From Trinickia dinghuensis (GTDB taxonomy: Bacteria > Pseudomonadota > Gammaproteobacteria > Burkholderiales > Burkholderiaceae), in NCBI RefSeq assembly GCF_003367175.1, contig NZ_QRGA01000001.1:124001-188000 (forward strand): a stretch of 64,000 nucleotides of DNA. The letters are read 5' to 3'. The first letter of the stretch is position 1. Every line of letters starts with the position of its first letter. The notes under the pieces are model-generated. The model was not told the DNA's origin, did no database searches, and was given only the letters and a program-made list of their open reading frames with translations. This document shows positions 26,898 through 35,597 of this stretch, one piece after another. Both the position numbers and the translations under genes were made by a program.

Positions 26898-27976
26898 AAA
26901 AGCGTTTCTATTGGATGGGGGCGCTAGCCGTCATTGCGCCTGTCGGAAGCAGCTTCGCGCAGAGCAGCGTCACGTTGAGCGGGCTGATCGATGCCGGCGT
27001 GTCCTACGTCAGCAACGAAGGCGGGAGCCGCAACATCAAATTCGACGACGGCATCTTCGTACCGAATTTATTGACGTTGAGCGGGAAAGAGGATCTGGGC
27101 GGCGGCACGCGCGCGGTTTTCAACCTAACGAATCAGTTCGAGCTTGGAAGCGGTTCGTTCGTGCCAGGGCAGAGCCTCTTCGGTAGAACGGCCTATGTCG
27201 GTCTCGACGACGATCGGCTCGGCCGCCTTACGTTGGGAAATCAATACGATTTCATGCCCGACGCGTTGTTCGGCGGACTCGACGACGCCGCGATCTACTC
27301 CGCGGGTCTTTATCAATTCCGGAACGGGCCGTTCGACAAGCTCGCCCTACCCAACAATCCAACCGGGGCATTCGATTGGGATCGCTTGGCGGGCGAGCGC
27401 ATTGCGAATTCGGTCAAGTATGTAAGTCCAGTCTTTCATGGATTCTCGGGTGGCCTGATGTACGGCTTCGGAAATGTTGCCGGCTCCGTCGGCACCGGCA
27501 ACGCGTCGAGCTTCAGCATCAACTATTCGAATGGCGCGTTCGGTGCAAACGCGGCCTATACGCTCGAGAAAAGCGTAACGCCAACCGGACAGGTCAGCGT
27601 CCGCAACTGGGGGGCGGGTTCGCACTATACCGTAGGCCCCGTAACGGGCACCGCGCTATTCACGACCGTTCGAAACAACACGAATGGCGCCGCGGTCTGG
27701 CAAGCGGAAGTCGGCGGCCTCTGGATGATCGACAGCTTCTGGTGGCTCAGCGGCGCGTACAGCTACATGAAGGGAAATGCTTCCGTCGACGACAATCATG
27801 CACACCAGCTGAGCGCGATGCTGGAGTACTTGTTGTCCAAGCGCACCGGCGTTTACGCGGCGGTTGTCTACCAACGAGCCAGTCGAGGCGGCAATGCACA
27901 GATCAACGGCGACCTCGTGCCATCCAGCACGCCAACGCAAGCGATCGCGCGCATCGGACTGACGACGCGGTTCTGA
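26894..27976 (+). CDS. outer-membrane porin (burkholderial OmpC-like)
   Basis: 360 residues, start overlapping the oxygenase stop as ATGA. Signal peptide MKKRFYWMGALAVIAPVGSSFA, first strand QSSVTLSGLIDAGVSYVSNEGG, loop-3 region FGRTAYVGLDDDRLGRLTLG, and terminal Phe (RIGLTTRF). Translational coupling to the VanA-like gene ties it to entry of the aromatic substrate of this operon. Confidence 0.92.
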   Translation: MKKRFYWMGALAVIAPVGSSFAQSSVTLSGLIDAGVSYVSNEGGSRNIKFDDGIFVPNLLTLSGKEDLGGGTRAVFNLTNQFELGSGSFVPGQSLFGRTAYVGLDDDRLGRLTLGNQYDFMPDALFGGLDDAAIYSAGLYQFRNGPFDKLALPNNPTGAFDWDRLAGERIANSVKYVSPVFHGFSGGLMYGFGNVAGSVGTGNASSFSINYSNGAFGANAAYTLEKSVTPTGQVSVRNWGAGSHYTVGPVTGTALFTTVRNNTNGAAVWQAEVGGLWMIDSFWWLSGAYSYMKGNASVDDNHAHQLSAMLEYLLSKRTGVYAAVVYQRASRGGNAQINGDLVPSSTPTQAIARIGLTTRF

Positions 27977-27993
27977 TATTCCTGGAAGTCTTC

Positions 27994-28399
27994 ATGAACA
28001 CCACGACATTGACCGTAAAGGTCTCACGCAAATGGGTCGAAGCACGCGACATTTGCGGCATCGAGTTCAAGAGCGAAGATGGCTCTCTGCTGCCGAATTT
28101 CAGTGCCGGCTCCCACATCGACGTTCATTTGCCCGGGGGGGCTGGTCAGGCAATATTCGTTGTGCAACGGTCCCGCCGCACGCGACAGTTATCAGATCGC
28201 CGTCTTGCGCGACGCATCCGGCAGAGGCGGATCGAGAGCGATTCATGACGCGGTTCAGCAGGGAGACGTCGTGCGAATCAGCCCACCGAAGAATCATTTC
28301 CCGATCGCACCCGACGCTCGACATCATCTGCTGCTGGCAGGCGGAATCGGCCTCGCGGCCGATGTAAAAAACCTCAGTGCGCGATACAAATGGACTTGA
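27994..28399 (+). pseudogene. vanB-type oxidoreductase, frameshifted and 3'-truncated
   Basis: Starts MNTTTLTVKVSRKWVEARDICGIEF, the N-terminus of VanB-like phthalate dioxygenase reductases, and reaches GSHIDVHLPGG. A run of seven G at 28135-28141 shifts the frame; the next frame continues the same protein (GLVRQYSLCNGPAARDSYQIAVLRD, GSRAIHDAVQQGDVVRISPPKNHFP, LLLAGGIG). With six G the two parts join. Homology then stops near 28350, where the NAD domain should begin, and the C-terminal [2Fe-2S] domain is missing; the region runs into the end of the convergent aldehyde dehydrogenase. About one third of the gene remains. Confidence 0.85.
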
Positions 28400-29873
28400 G
28401 TTCCGTGAAACCTTCCACAGCATGACGTCCGAACTCGCGCCCGACCCCCGACTGTTTATAGCCGCCGAACGGCAGGTTCGGGTCGACCGGCACATGACTG
28501 TTGACCCAAACCGTGCCGGCCTGGATACGCGGCACCGCATTCATCGCCATCGACAAATCATTGGTCCAGACGCTCGCCGCGAGACCGTACGGCGTATCGT
28601 TCGCGAGTTCGATCGCGGTGTCGATGTCGTCGAACGGGATCGCCACGAGTACGGGGCCGAAGATTTCCTCGCGAATCAGCGCGGATTCGGGCGATGGGGC
28701 AACGAACAACGCGGGTTCGATAAAGTAGCCCGGTCTATCGGGAATATTTCCGCCGAGGATCAACTCGGCGCCCTGCCGCTGTCCGCCCGCAATGGATTGC
28801 GACACGGCTCGCCGATGCCGCTCGGACACCAGCGGATTGACCTGTGCCGCGAGATCCATCCCAGGCCCCAGTCTCAATTGCCTCATCGCTGCCTCCACGC
28901 CATCCACCACGGCATCGAATCGCCCGCGCTGGATGTACAGACGCGACGCAGCCGCGCACACCTGGCCTTGATTCAGGAACGCGCCCATCATCGCCCCCTC
29001 GATGGTCTTGTCGAGGTCGGCATCGTCCAGCACGATCATCGGATTCTTGCCGCCAAGCTCGAGCGTGACGCGCGTCATGTTGTCCATTGCCGCGTGCCCG
29101 ACCTGTTTGCCGACCGCAGTCGACCCCGTGAACGACACCTTGCCGACCAGGGGCGAGCCGACCAGCGCCTGCCCCACCGCCGGACCGGAACCGGTCACAA
29201 CGTTGAATACGCCCGGCGGAACGCCGGCCTCGAGCGCGAGTTCGGCAAGCCGCAGCGCAGTGAGGGGCGTCTCCGGGGCGGGCTTGAGCACGATCGTGCA
29301 ACCGGCCGCCAGGGCTGGCATGACCTTCCAAACCGCGATCATCAAGGGGAAATTCCAAGGGACGATCGCGGCGACGACTCCGATCGGCTCGCGGCGCGTA
29401 TAGGCGGTATAGCGCGCGCCAGGGGGGACCGGAATGGAGACATCGAGCGTTTCGCCGGTGAGCTTGGTCGACCAACCCGCCATATAGCGCGCGTACTCGA
29501 TCGATGCCCCCACTTCGATCGCACGCGAGAGATGAATCGACTTGCCTTGGTTCAGGGTCTCGAGTTGCGCAAGCGCTTCGGCATGCTGCTCGATGAGCGC
29601 CACCAGACGCAGCAAAATTCGCTCGCGGTCGGCCGGCCGCAGTCCCGACCACACCCCGGACGCAAATGCCCGGTGCGCGCTCAGTACTGCCCGCTCGGCG
29701 TCGTTCGCGTCGCCATCCGCCACCTGCGACAATACGTTGCCGGTAGCCGGATCGAACACGTCGAAATAGCGCCCCGCTTGCGGGGCAACACGATTGCCGT
29801 CGATGAACATGCCGTGGCGGCGTTGAAGGAAATCGTCGACTTCCGGCAGTACGGATACGAAATCTTGCGACAT
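28374..29873 (-). CDS. NAD(P)-dependent aldehyde dehydrogenase
   Basis: 499 residues, complete. Active-site motif LELGGKNP with Glu272 and catalytic Cys306 in NQGQVCAAASR; the cofactor segment PWNFPLMIAVWK and SFTGSTAVGKQVG are present. Similar to betaine-aldehyde and phenylacetaldehyde dehydrogenases. Encoded 32 nt downstream of the GMC dehydrogenase, so it should oxidise the aldehyde formed by that enzyme. Its 3' end overlaps the decayed reductase remnant by 26 bp. Confidence 0.9.
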   Translation of the reverse strand: MSQDFVSVLPEVDDFLQRRHGMFIDGNRVAPQAGRYFDVFDPATGNVLSQVADGDANDAERAVLSAHRAFASGVWSGLRPADRERILLRLVALIEQHAEALAQLETLNQGKSIHLSRAIEVGASIEYARYMAGWSTKLTGETLDVSIPVPPGARYTAYTRREPIGVVAAIVPWNFPLMIAVWKVMPALAAGCTIVLKPAPETPLTALRLAELALEAGVPPGVFNVVTGSGPAVGQALVGSPLVGKVSFTGSTAVGKQVGHAAMDNMTRVTLELGGKNPMIVLDDADLDKTIEGAMMGAFLNQGQVCAAASRLYIQRGRFDAVVDGVEAAMRQLRLGPGMDLAAQVNPLVSERHRRAVSQSIAGGQRQGAELILGGNIPDRPGYFIEPALFVAPSPESALIREEIFGPVLVAIPFDDIDTAIELANDTPYGLAASVWTNDLSMAMNAVPRIQAGTVWVNSHVPVDPNLPFGGYKQSGVGREFGRHAVEGFTELKSICIAH

Positions 29874-29905
29874 CGTGCTCCCCTTCTCGTTCAGCAGTTA
29901 AATGG

Positions 29906-31489
29906 TTAAGCGGACAGCGCGAAATCCGCGCAGCGTTCCGCAATCATGATGGTCGGCGCGTTGGTATTGCCCGAGACGATTCTCGGCATGACCGACGCGT
30001 CGCATATGCGCAAGCCGTCCACACCGTTCACGCGCAGCGTCGGCGAGACGACCGCATTCGAGTCGTTGCCCATCCGGCAGGTGCCGGCAGGGTGGTAAAC
30101 CGTCTTCGCGTGACTGCGGACGTACTCGGCCAACGCCTCCCGCGAAACCTCGATCTCGCGCGATGGCGCGATCTCTTCGCTGACCACATGCGCGAGAGAA
30201 GGCTCACGCAAGATGCGGCGCGCGAGCTTTACCCCTCGCGCGAGGACCTCGACGTCGGACGGATCGGCAAGCGCACCGCTGTCGAATAGGATCGGCGCGG
30301 CGGGATCGGGCTCGCGCAGCCGGACCGACCCGCGCGAGTTCGGCCGCAGGATGCACGGGTTGATCGAGATTCCGTGTCCGGGCAGCGGTTCGCGATCGAC
30401 GTCGCCCACTAGCGTCGGCAGCACATGGAATTGGATGTCCGGGCGATCGCCGCCCGTGGTGTCGACGAATCCACCCGATTCGACCACGTTCGACGTGAGC
30501 AACCCCGAGCGAAATAACTTCCACTGCACGCCATGGCGAAGCGCCTTCAAGCCCCGGTCATTGCCGAGCAGGCTAATCGGCTCCTTCGCACGGCCATAGA
30601 TCGACACTTCGAGGTGATCCTGATAGTTTTGGCCGACTTCGGGACTGTCGTGCAAGACTGAAATGCCGTGCGCTCGCAGATGCTCGCCAGGACCGATGCC
30701 CGACAGCATCAACAGCTTCGGTGTCGACAGGGCACCCGCCGCGAGAATCACCTCCGCGCGTGCGGACGCCGCGCCGGTTTCGCCGCTTTGCGCGCGCCAC
30801 TGCACGCCGCTTGCTCGCTGCCCGTCGAACAGCACGCGCGTGACACGCTGTCCGGTCCGCACCGTCAGATTCGATGCGCCCTTGACCTCGGCCAGATAGG
30901 TCGCGGCCGTGCTGCCTCTTTGTCCGTCGAACGTCGTCGTATGATAAAACCCACACCCGCCTTGGCTCTGCCCGTTGAAATCGTCGTTGTAGGCCAACCC
31001 CGCTTCCTGCGCGGCGCGCACGAAAGCGAGACTAAGCGGATGCCGGTAGCGCGTGTCGCTCACCTTCAGCGGTCCCCGCGTGCCATGAAACGGCTCGGAC
31101 AATCGCATATGGTTCTCGGCGCGTTTGAAGACGGGCAGCACTTCGTTCCAGCCCCAACCCGCGCAGCCGAGCGCGGCCCAGTCGTCGTAGTCGCGTGATG
31201 TGCCGCGGATGTACACCATTGCGTTGACCGAACTGCCGCCGCCGAGCGTCCGCCCTTGCGGCACGAAAGTCGGCCGGCCAGCCGCGGCGGCCTGCGGTTC
31301 GCTCTTGAAAACGGTCGTGCGCTCGGTACCCAGCACACGAATGAACGTCGCCGGCATGTGGATGTAGATGCTGTCGTCCGGCGGACCATCCTCGAGCAGC
31401 AGCACGCTCTTGCCGGCTTTGATTAGGCGATGCGTGATGACACAGCCCGACGACCCGCCGCCGACGACGATGTAGTCGTACGTCTCCAT
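29906..31489 (-). CDS. GMC-family alcohol dehydrogenase (choline dehydrogenase-like)
   Basis: 527 residues. FAD-binding YIVVGGGSSGCVITHRL at the N-terminus, GMC signatures GRTLGGGSSVNAMVYIRG and GALSTPKLLMLSGIGP, and the C-terminal catalytic stretch VYHPAGTCRMG followed by ISGNTNAPTIMIAERCA-like sequence. No signal peptide. Oxidises a primary alcohol to an aldehyde with electrons going to the respiratory chain or another acceptor. First gene of an operon with aldehyde dehydrogenase, so the pair turns an alcohol into a carboxylate. The leader carries AGTCAA repeats and a hairpin. Confidence 0.9.
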   Translation of the reverse strand: METYDYIVVGGGSSGCVITHRLIKAGKSVLLLEDGPPDDSIYIHMPATFIRVLGTERTTVFKSEPQAAAAGRPTFVPQGRTLGGGSSVNAMVYIRGTSRDYDDWAALGCAGWGWNEVLPVFKRAENHMRLSEPFHGTRGPLKVSDTRYRHPLSLAFVRAAQEAGLAYNDDFNGQSQGGCGFYHTTTFDGQRGSTAATYLAEVKGASNLTVRTGQRVTRVLFDGQRASGVQWRAQSGETGAASARAEVILAAGALSTPKLLMLSGIGPGEHLRAHGISVLHDSPEVGQNYQDHLEVSIYGRAKEPISLLGNDRGLKALRHGVQWKLFRSGLLTSNVVESGGFVDTTGGDRPDIQFHVLPTLVGDVDREPLPGHGISINPCILRPNSRGSVRLREPDPAAPILFDSGALADPSDVEVLARGVKLARRILREPSLAHVVSEEIAPSREIEVSREALAEYVRSHAKTVYHPAGTCRMGNDSNAVVSPTLRVNGVDGLRICDASVMPRIVSGNTNAPTIMIAERCADFALSA

Positions 31490-31512
31490 TCTGTTCGTTC
31501 TCCTCGTGGCAA

Positions 31513-31535
31513 GGCAGCACGATCGTCGTGCTGCC
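31513..31535. other. 10-bp perfect hairpin in the GMC leader
   Basis: GGCAGCACGA and TCGTGCTGCC flank a 3-nt TCG, 24 bp upstream of the GMC start and 95 bp past the AraC stop. It has no T-tract on either strand, so an operator or mRNA leader structure is as likely as a terminator for araC. Confidence 0.5.
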
Positions 31536-31572
31536 CTGATCGAGCAGAATAGCGATGGGTCGACTGGGAGAT

Positions 31573-31601
31573 TTGACTAGTCGGGACGCCGGCGTTGACT
31601 A
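31573..31601 (-). promoter_or_regulatory. AGTCAA direct repeats, candidate AraC-type activator site
   Basis: TTGACTA occurs at 31573-31579 and 31595-31601, which on the GMC strand is TAGTCAA repeated with a 22-bp period, 84 bp before the GMC start. Motif, period and orientation match the site at 25199-25233 upstream of the cupin operon. The adjacent AraC regulator is the likely ligand. Confidence 0.55.
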
Positions 31602-31629
31602 CGATTGCCGTTCGCTGCGGGCGGTTGCG

Positions 31630-32613
31630 TCAGTTGTGCGGAAAACCGCCGGCGTCCAAGGCCTCGATACGTGCCTGCGTCGGCGTTACACCGTAGCGGG
31701 CGCGATAGCTGCGGCTAAAGTGCGCGCTATTGTTGAAGCCCCAGCGGAACGCGATCTCGCTGACGGAGAGATGCTTCAGCGACGGGTTGCGCAGATCGGC
31801 GCGGCATCGCTCCAAGCGCCGCGCCCAGATGAAGCGCGTGATCGGTACGCCTTCGATTTCGAACACGCGAGCCAGTTGCCGCGGCGAGAGCTTCATCGCC
31901 CGGCTGATCGAATCGCAGTCGAGCGCTTCGTCGCTCAAATGCTCGTCGATAAACGCCTTGGCTCGCTGCAGCGTATGAATCGTCGACCTCGATGCCGGCG
32001 TGTCGCCGTCGCGAATCAGCAACGCCGATTGCAATAGTTCGAGCACGCGCGCCGCCTGATCTTCGCGTTCGTGCGACGAAACGGACGGCCTGAGCAGCAG
32101 CTTGCGAATCTCCTTCACGGCCCAACCCGTCACACCATCCGCATGATCGATCTTGATCAGATCTCGATAGCGCCATGGGCGCACGCGCGTTTCGAATATG
32201 TGACGAGGAATATCGAGCACGGTCATCGACATGTCCCCCGGGAAGCCGTGGCCATAGGGACTCGCCGTATCGTAGATCACGACGTCGCCGGGTTTGTGCA
32301 TCACACAATCCACGCCCTGGAACGTATAGCCGTTTCCCTCGGTCATGACGCAAACGAATACAGCATCGCGCTGGTCAGCCCGGATGCTGTGCGATGAGCG
32401 CACGATCGCGTGCCGGCTCGCCGCAATCTCGCACGCGTTGAACAGCGAGAAGCCGCGCTTGGTCAGACTCGCGTCGATGCCGTCGAGCGCCGAGCCGTTG
32501 CACTCGAGATGGACGAGCGCGCGCGCCACGCCGTCGATCCAGAAGTCGACGCGCTCATCGCAATGCAGCGTGTGGGTGGAAATCGTGATGTCTTGTTGAC
32601 CGACTGCCGACAT
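31630..32613 (-). CDS. AraC-family transcriptional regulator
   Basis: 327 residues from the ATG at 32613, preferred over 32631 because CGGAG lies before it. N-terminal cupin-like sensor (VFVCVMTEGNGYTFQGVDCVMHKPGDVVIYD) and C-terminal AraC DNA-binding domain (ISRAMKLSPRQLARVFEIEG, VSEIAFRWGFNNSAHFSRSYRARYG). Located directly upstream of the GMC-aldehyde dehydrogenase operon on the same strand, its probable target. Same domain layout and length as the AraC regulator at 24100. Confidence 0.88.
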   Translation of the reverse strand: MSAVGQQDITISTHTLHCDERVDFWIDGVARALVHLECNGSALDGIDASLTKRGFSLFNACEIAASRHAIVRSSHSIRADQRDAVFVCVMTEGNGYTFQGVDCVMHKPGDVVIYDTASPYGHGFPGDMSMTVLDIPRHIFETRVRPWRYRDLIKIDHADGVTGWAVKEIRKLLLRPSVSSHEREDQAARVLELLQSALLIRDGDTPASRSTIHTLQRAKAFIDEHLSDEALDCDSISRAMKLSPRQLARVFEIEGVPITRFIWARRLERCRADLRNPSLKHLSVSEIAFRWGFNNSAHFSRSYRARYGVTPTQARIEALDAGGFPHN

Positions 32614-32985
32614 GGCCGTGACTCCGAGCATTCAATTACGGCACGGCGAGCTTGCCTCTAACCGCCGCTCGCAAAAGGTGGCCCAGTGTAGCAAAGGCGG
32701 AAAAAGCGGAAAAATACTGGTCAACCCGCAAACCGCCCCTCGGTGCCTCGCACGTGGCGTCATTCGGGCGCCGAATTCGAATTTCTCAACAAGCACTCCC
32801 TTCAATCGGCGTCTCGGCGAGTCAAGCGACGCGTCCCGGCTAAGCAAAGCCGAGCGTTTTTGTTTCTCTATCGTGGAGCCCACTAAGCGATCCGCGCCAC
32901 GCAGCGCGGACGACGACCCGTATCGACCGATTTGCCGCCCGGCAATTCGCGACGCCGGAATCCACGATCCACGAGGAGACACCCT
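32614..32985. other. 372-bp intergenic region between divergent araC and MFS genes
   Basis: No convincing gene. A short dyad CGGCT at 32837-32841 and AGCCG at 32848-32852 followed by a T-run at 32857-32861 resembles a weak plus-strand terminator. The region should hold the promoters of the AraC regulator and of the MFS carrier. An AGTCAA occurs once (32819-32824) but not as a 22-bp repeat. Confidence 0.4.
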
Positions 32986-33084
32986 GTGACCCGCAAAGAC
33001 TTCATGTGCTTCATGCCGCCCCTACGACACCCGAGCCGCACACATCGGGCCGCGAGCATTCGTCATCTCGAGGAGAAGGCATGA
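32986..33084 (+). CDS. possible 32-residue leader ORF before the MFS carrier
   Basis: GTG start with GAGGAG at 32973-32978 and ending TGA at 33082-33084, overlapping the MFS start as ATGA. The peptide begins MTRKDFMCFMPPL and is Arg/His-rich afterwards; I know no homologue. Good ribosome-binding site and exact stop-start overlap suggest a coupled leader peptide, or the remnant of a deleted gene that used to precede the carrier. Confidence 0.35.
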   Translation: MTRKDFMCFMPPLRHPSRTHRAASIRHLEEKA

Positions 33085-34322
33085 TGCGCGCCGGCTATGA
33101 AAACAAACTGCTTGCCATCCTGTCTCTGAGCTTCGGTTTCGTATTCTTCGACAGGCTGGCTTTGTCGTTCCTGTTCCCGTTCATATCGAACGAACTGCAT
33201 CTGACCAATGCTCATTTGGGCATGCTCTCTTCCGTGCTCTCCCTGACTTGGGCGCTATCGGGCGCGACTCTCGGTGCATGGTCGGATAAGCGCGCGTCAC
33301 GAAAACCCGTATTGATCGTCGCGGTCATCGCGTTTTCCGTGCTGTCTTCGCTGTCGGGATTCGTCACCGGATTTCTGTCGCTGCTGCTGTTCCGAGCGCT
33401 GATGGGAATCGCCGAAGGCCCCGTGCTGCCGGTTTCTCAATCGCTCCTCGCGGAGGCGTCCACACCCGCTCGCCGCGGACTCAACATGGGTATCGTCAAC
33501 GGTTCGGCGCCGGGCTTGCTCGGCGCGGTCTTGGGCCCGCCCGTGCTGATCTGGCTCGCGACGACGCATGGCTGGCGCACGGCGTTTCTCGTATCGATCG
33601 TGCCCGGCATCGTCATCGCGGCGCTGATCGCGCTGTATGTGAAAGATTCGCGCACGAACAACAACCGCGATGCCGCTAGGACGACGCACGAGCGGGCCCA
33701 CACGGACTGGGCGGCGCTGCTGAAAAACCGCAACGTCGTGCTGTGCGTGTTGATCGCGTGCTGCTATCTGACTTGGTTCGTCATCATCGTCTCGTTTGCC
33801 CCCACGTTCCTCGTTCAGTACCACCATTTCCCGGCGCAGACGATGGGCTACATCATGAGCATGCTCGGCTTCGCTTGGGTTGGCTGGAGCTTCATCGTGC
33901 CGGCCATCTCCGACCGCATCGGGCGCAAGCCGGCCATGGTGATCTTTTCTGCGATCGCGGCGGTCTGTCCGATCTTGATGATCTATGTGCCCGACGCCGG
34001 AACGATGGCGCCGCTCGTGCTCGTGACCTACACCGGCCTGGGCTGCTTCACGCTGTTCATGGCGACGATTCCCGCGGAAAGCACCGACCCGCGCGCGATC
34101 GCTACCGCGCTGGGTTTGATCATGGGGGTCGGAGAACTGACCGGCGGATTCCTCTCGCCCACCATCGCGGGCTTCGCGGCCGATCACTACGGCATGCCTG
34201 TCGTGATGTGGATCGCGTCGGCCGGCGCGATCGTGCCTGCCTTCCTCTCCGTTTTCCTGCGAGAAACCGCACCCGCCCGCGTCGGCACCGCCAATGTGCG
34301 CTCCATGGCCGGCGTCGAATGA
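33081..34322 (+). CDS. MFS transporter (aromatic acid/organic anion type)
   Basis: 413 residues from the ATG at 33081 (AGGAGAAGG upstream; an adjacent ATG at 33084 is equally possible). Twelve transmembrane segments, with the MFS signature GAWSDKRASRKPVL in loop 2-3 and its echo SDRIGRKPAMVI in loop 8-9. It is followed by a porin and by the convergent salicylate operon, so an aromatic acid such as salicylate is a plausible substrate, but proximity to the GMC operon leaves other options. Confidence 0.85.
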   Translation: MMRAGYENKLLAILSLSFGFVFFDRLALSFLFPFISNELHLTNAHLGMLSSVLSLTWALSGATLGAWSDKRASRKPVLIVAVIAFSVLSSLSGFVTGFLSLLLFRALMGIAEGPVLPVSQSLLAEASTPARRGLNMGIVNGSAPGLLGAVLGPPVLIWLATTHGWRTAFLVSIVPGIVIAALIALYVKDSRTNNNRDAARTTHERAHTDWAALLKNRNVVLCVLIACCYLTWFVIIVSFAPTFLVQYHHFPAQTMGYIMSMLGFAWVGWSFIVPAISDRIGRKPAMVIFSAIAAVCPILMIYVPDAGTMAPLVLVTYTGLGCFTLFMATIPAESTDPRAIATALGLIMGVGELTGGFLSPTIAGFAADHYGMPVVMWIASAGAIVPAFLSVFLRETAPARVGTANVRSMAGVE

Positions 34323-34410
34323 ATTGCAACTTGCGCGAAGCAGTTGGACCACGGCCTGCAGCCGGGCCGAGACACCACCACTAAGAATCGAATAATTTCG
34401 GAGACAAAGC

Positions 34411-35496
34411 GTGTGTATCAAGAATGGATTGGTTAATGCATCGATCGTCGTATCGGGTTCGATGTTCGCGATTGGCGCTCACGCCCAAGGCAGCGTCACG
34501 CTCTTCGGCATCGTCGACGGCGGCATGCTCTTTCTCAGCAAGACGCAGAATGCATCGGGCAGCAATGGCGGCAAGCTGACCGGTTTCACCGACAGTGGGC
34601 AAGTACCTTCACAGTTCGGGCTAACGGGTACCGAGGACTTGGGCGGGGGCCTTACGGCCGAGTTCAAGCTCGAAAGCGGCATCGACATCGGCAACGGCGG
34701 CTACAACGACTCGAATGGGAATTTCTTTGGACGGGAGGCCAATGTCGGATTGAAGGGCCCATTTGGCGAAGTCAAGGCCGGCCTGCAATTCTCGCCCTTC
34801 TTCAACACGCTGTTCGACCTCGATCCGCGCGCGCTCTCGCAGTTCGGCAGCAGCTTGCCGATTTATTTGAACTACGCCGCGGCGACCGGTGTCTTCAATG
34901 CCAATTCGCTGTCATATTCGAGCCCGCGGATTGCCGGCTTTCAAGGCAGCCTCATGTATGCGCTCGGGGGGCAAGCGGGGAATTTTGCGGCGGGACGCCA
35001 ATATTCGGCGAGCCTGTCATACCAATGGCGCGGCTTGAGTATCGAGGCGGCGTTTTACGACGGCAACCCCGGCGGCACCGTCCAGACGAATCCGCCCTCC
35101 ACGCTCGGCTTCGAAGGCCGCATGGTCGGGGCCGTCTATCGATACGCCAAGCTCACCGCGAAGGCTTCCTACACGAACTACAAGGTTGCGGGCAGCGGGG
35201 TGAACAACGACGTTTATGGAGGCGGGCTGGACTACGCTTTGACCCCGGACCTCGACCTGGACGGAGGCGTCTGGTACACGAGCAATCGCAACGATCGATC
35301 GACCCATGCGCTGATGGGCGCATTCGGCGCATCGTACTTCCTGTCGAAGGCGACGACACTCTATGCGCAAGTCGGAGCGGCAGACAATCATGGCTCGTCG
35401 GACCTCGGGCTAGAGGTTGGCGATGCTCCTACCTCGCTGCATGCGCCCGCGGGCACGACCGTTGGCGCGGACATCGGTATTCGTCATGTGTTCTGA
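34411..35496 (+). CDS. outer-membrane porin (burkholderial OmpC-like)
   Basis: 361 residues from a GTG with CGGAGAC upstream. Signal peptide ends SGSMFAIGAHA, then QGSVTLFGIVDGGMLF, the FGREANVGLKGPFGEVKAG loop-3 region, and the C-terminal strand GADIGIRHVF. Follows the MFS carrier by 88 bp and may be cotranscribed. Convergent with the nag operon. Confidence 0.92.
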   Translation: MCIKNGLVNASIVVSGSMFAIGAHAQGSVTLFGIVDGGMLFLSKTQNASGSNGGKLTGFTDSGQVPSQFGLTGTEDLGGGLTAEFKLESGIDIGNGGYNDSNGNFFGREANVGLKGPFGEVKAGLQFSPFFNTLFDLDPRALSQFGSSLPIYLNYAAATGVFNANSLSYSSPRIAGFQGSLMYALGGQAGNFAAGRQYSASLSYQWRGLSIEAAFYDGNPGGTVQTNPPSTLGFEGRMVGAVYRYAKLTAKASYTNYKVAGSGVNNDVYGGGLDYALTPDLDLDGGVWYTSNRNDRSTHALMGAFGASYFLSKATTLYAQVGAADNHGSSDLGLEVGDAPTSLHAPAGTTVGADIGIRHVF

Positions 35497-35597
35497 TGTG
35501 GCCGGGGGCGGTTCAGCATCAACTTGAAATCAACGCCAATCCGCCACCGATTTCGACCATCGGCGGCGGCACGATCTCGGCCCACCCATTCGTCTTG

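Noticed and set aside
28377-29909. 510-residue plus-strand open frame
   Set aside because: Exact antisense shadow of the aldehyde dehydrogenase.
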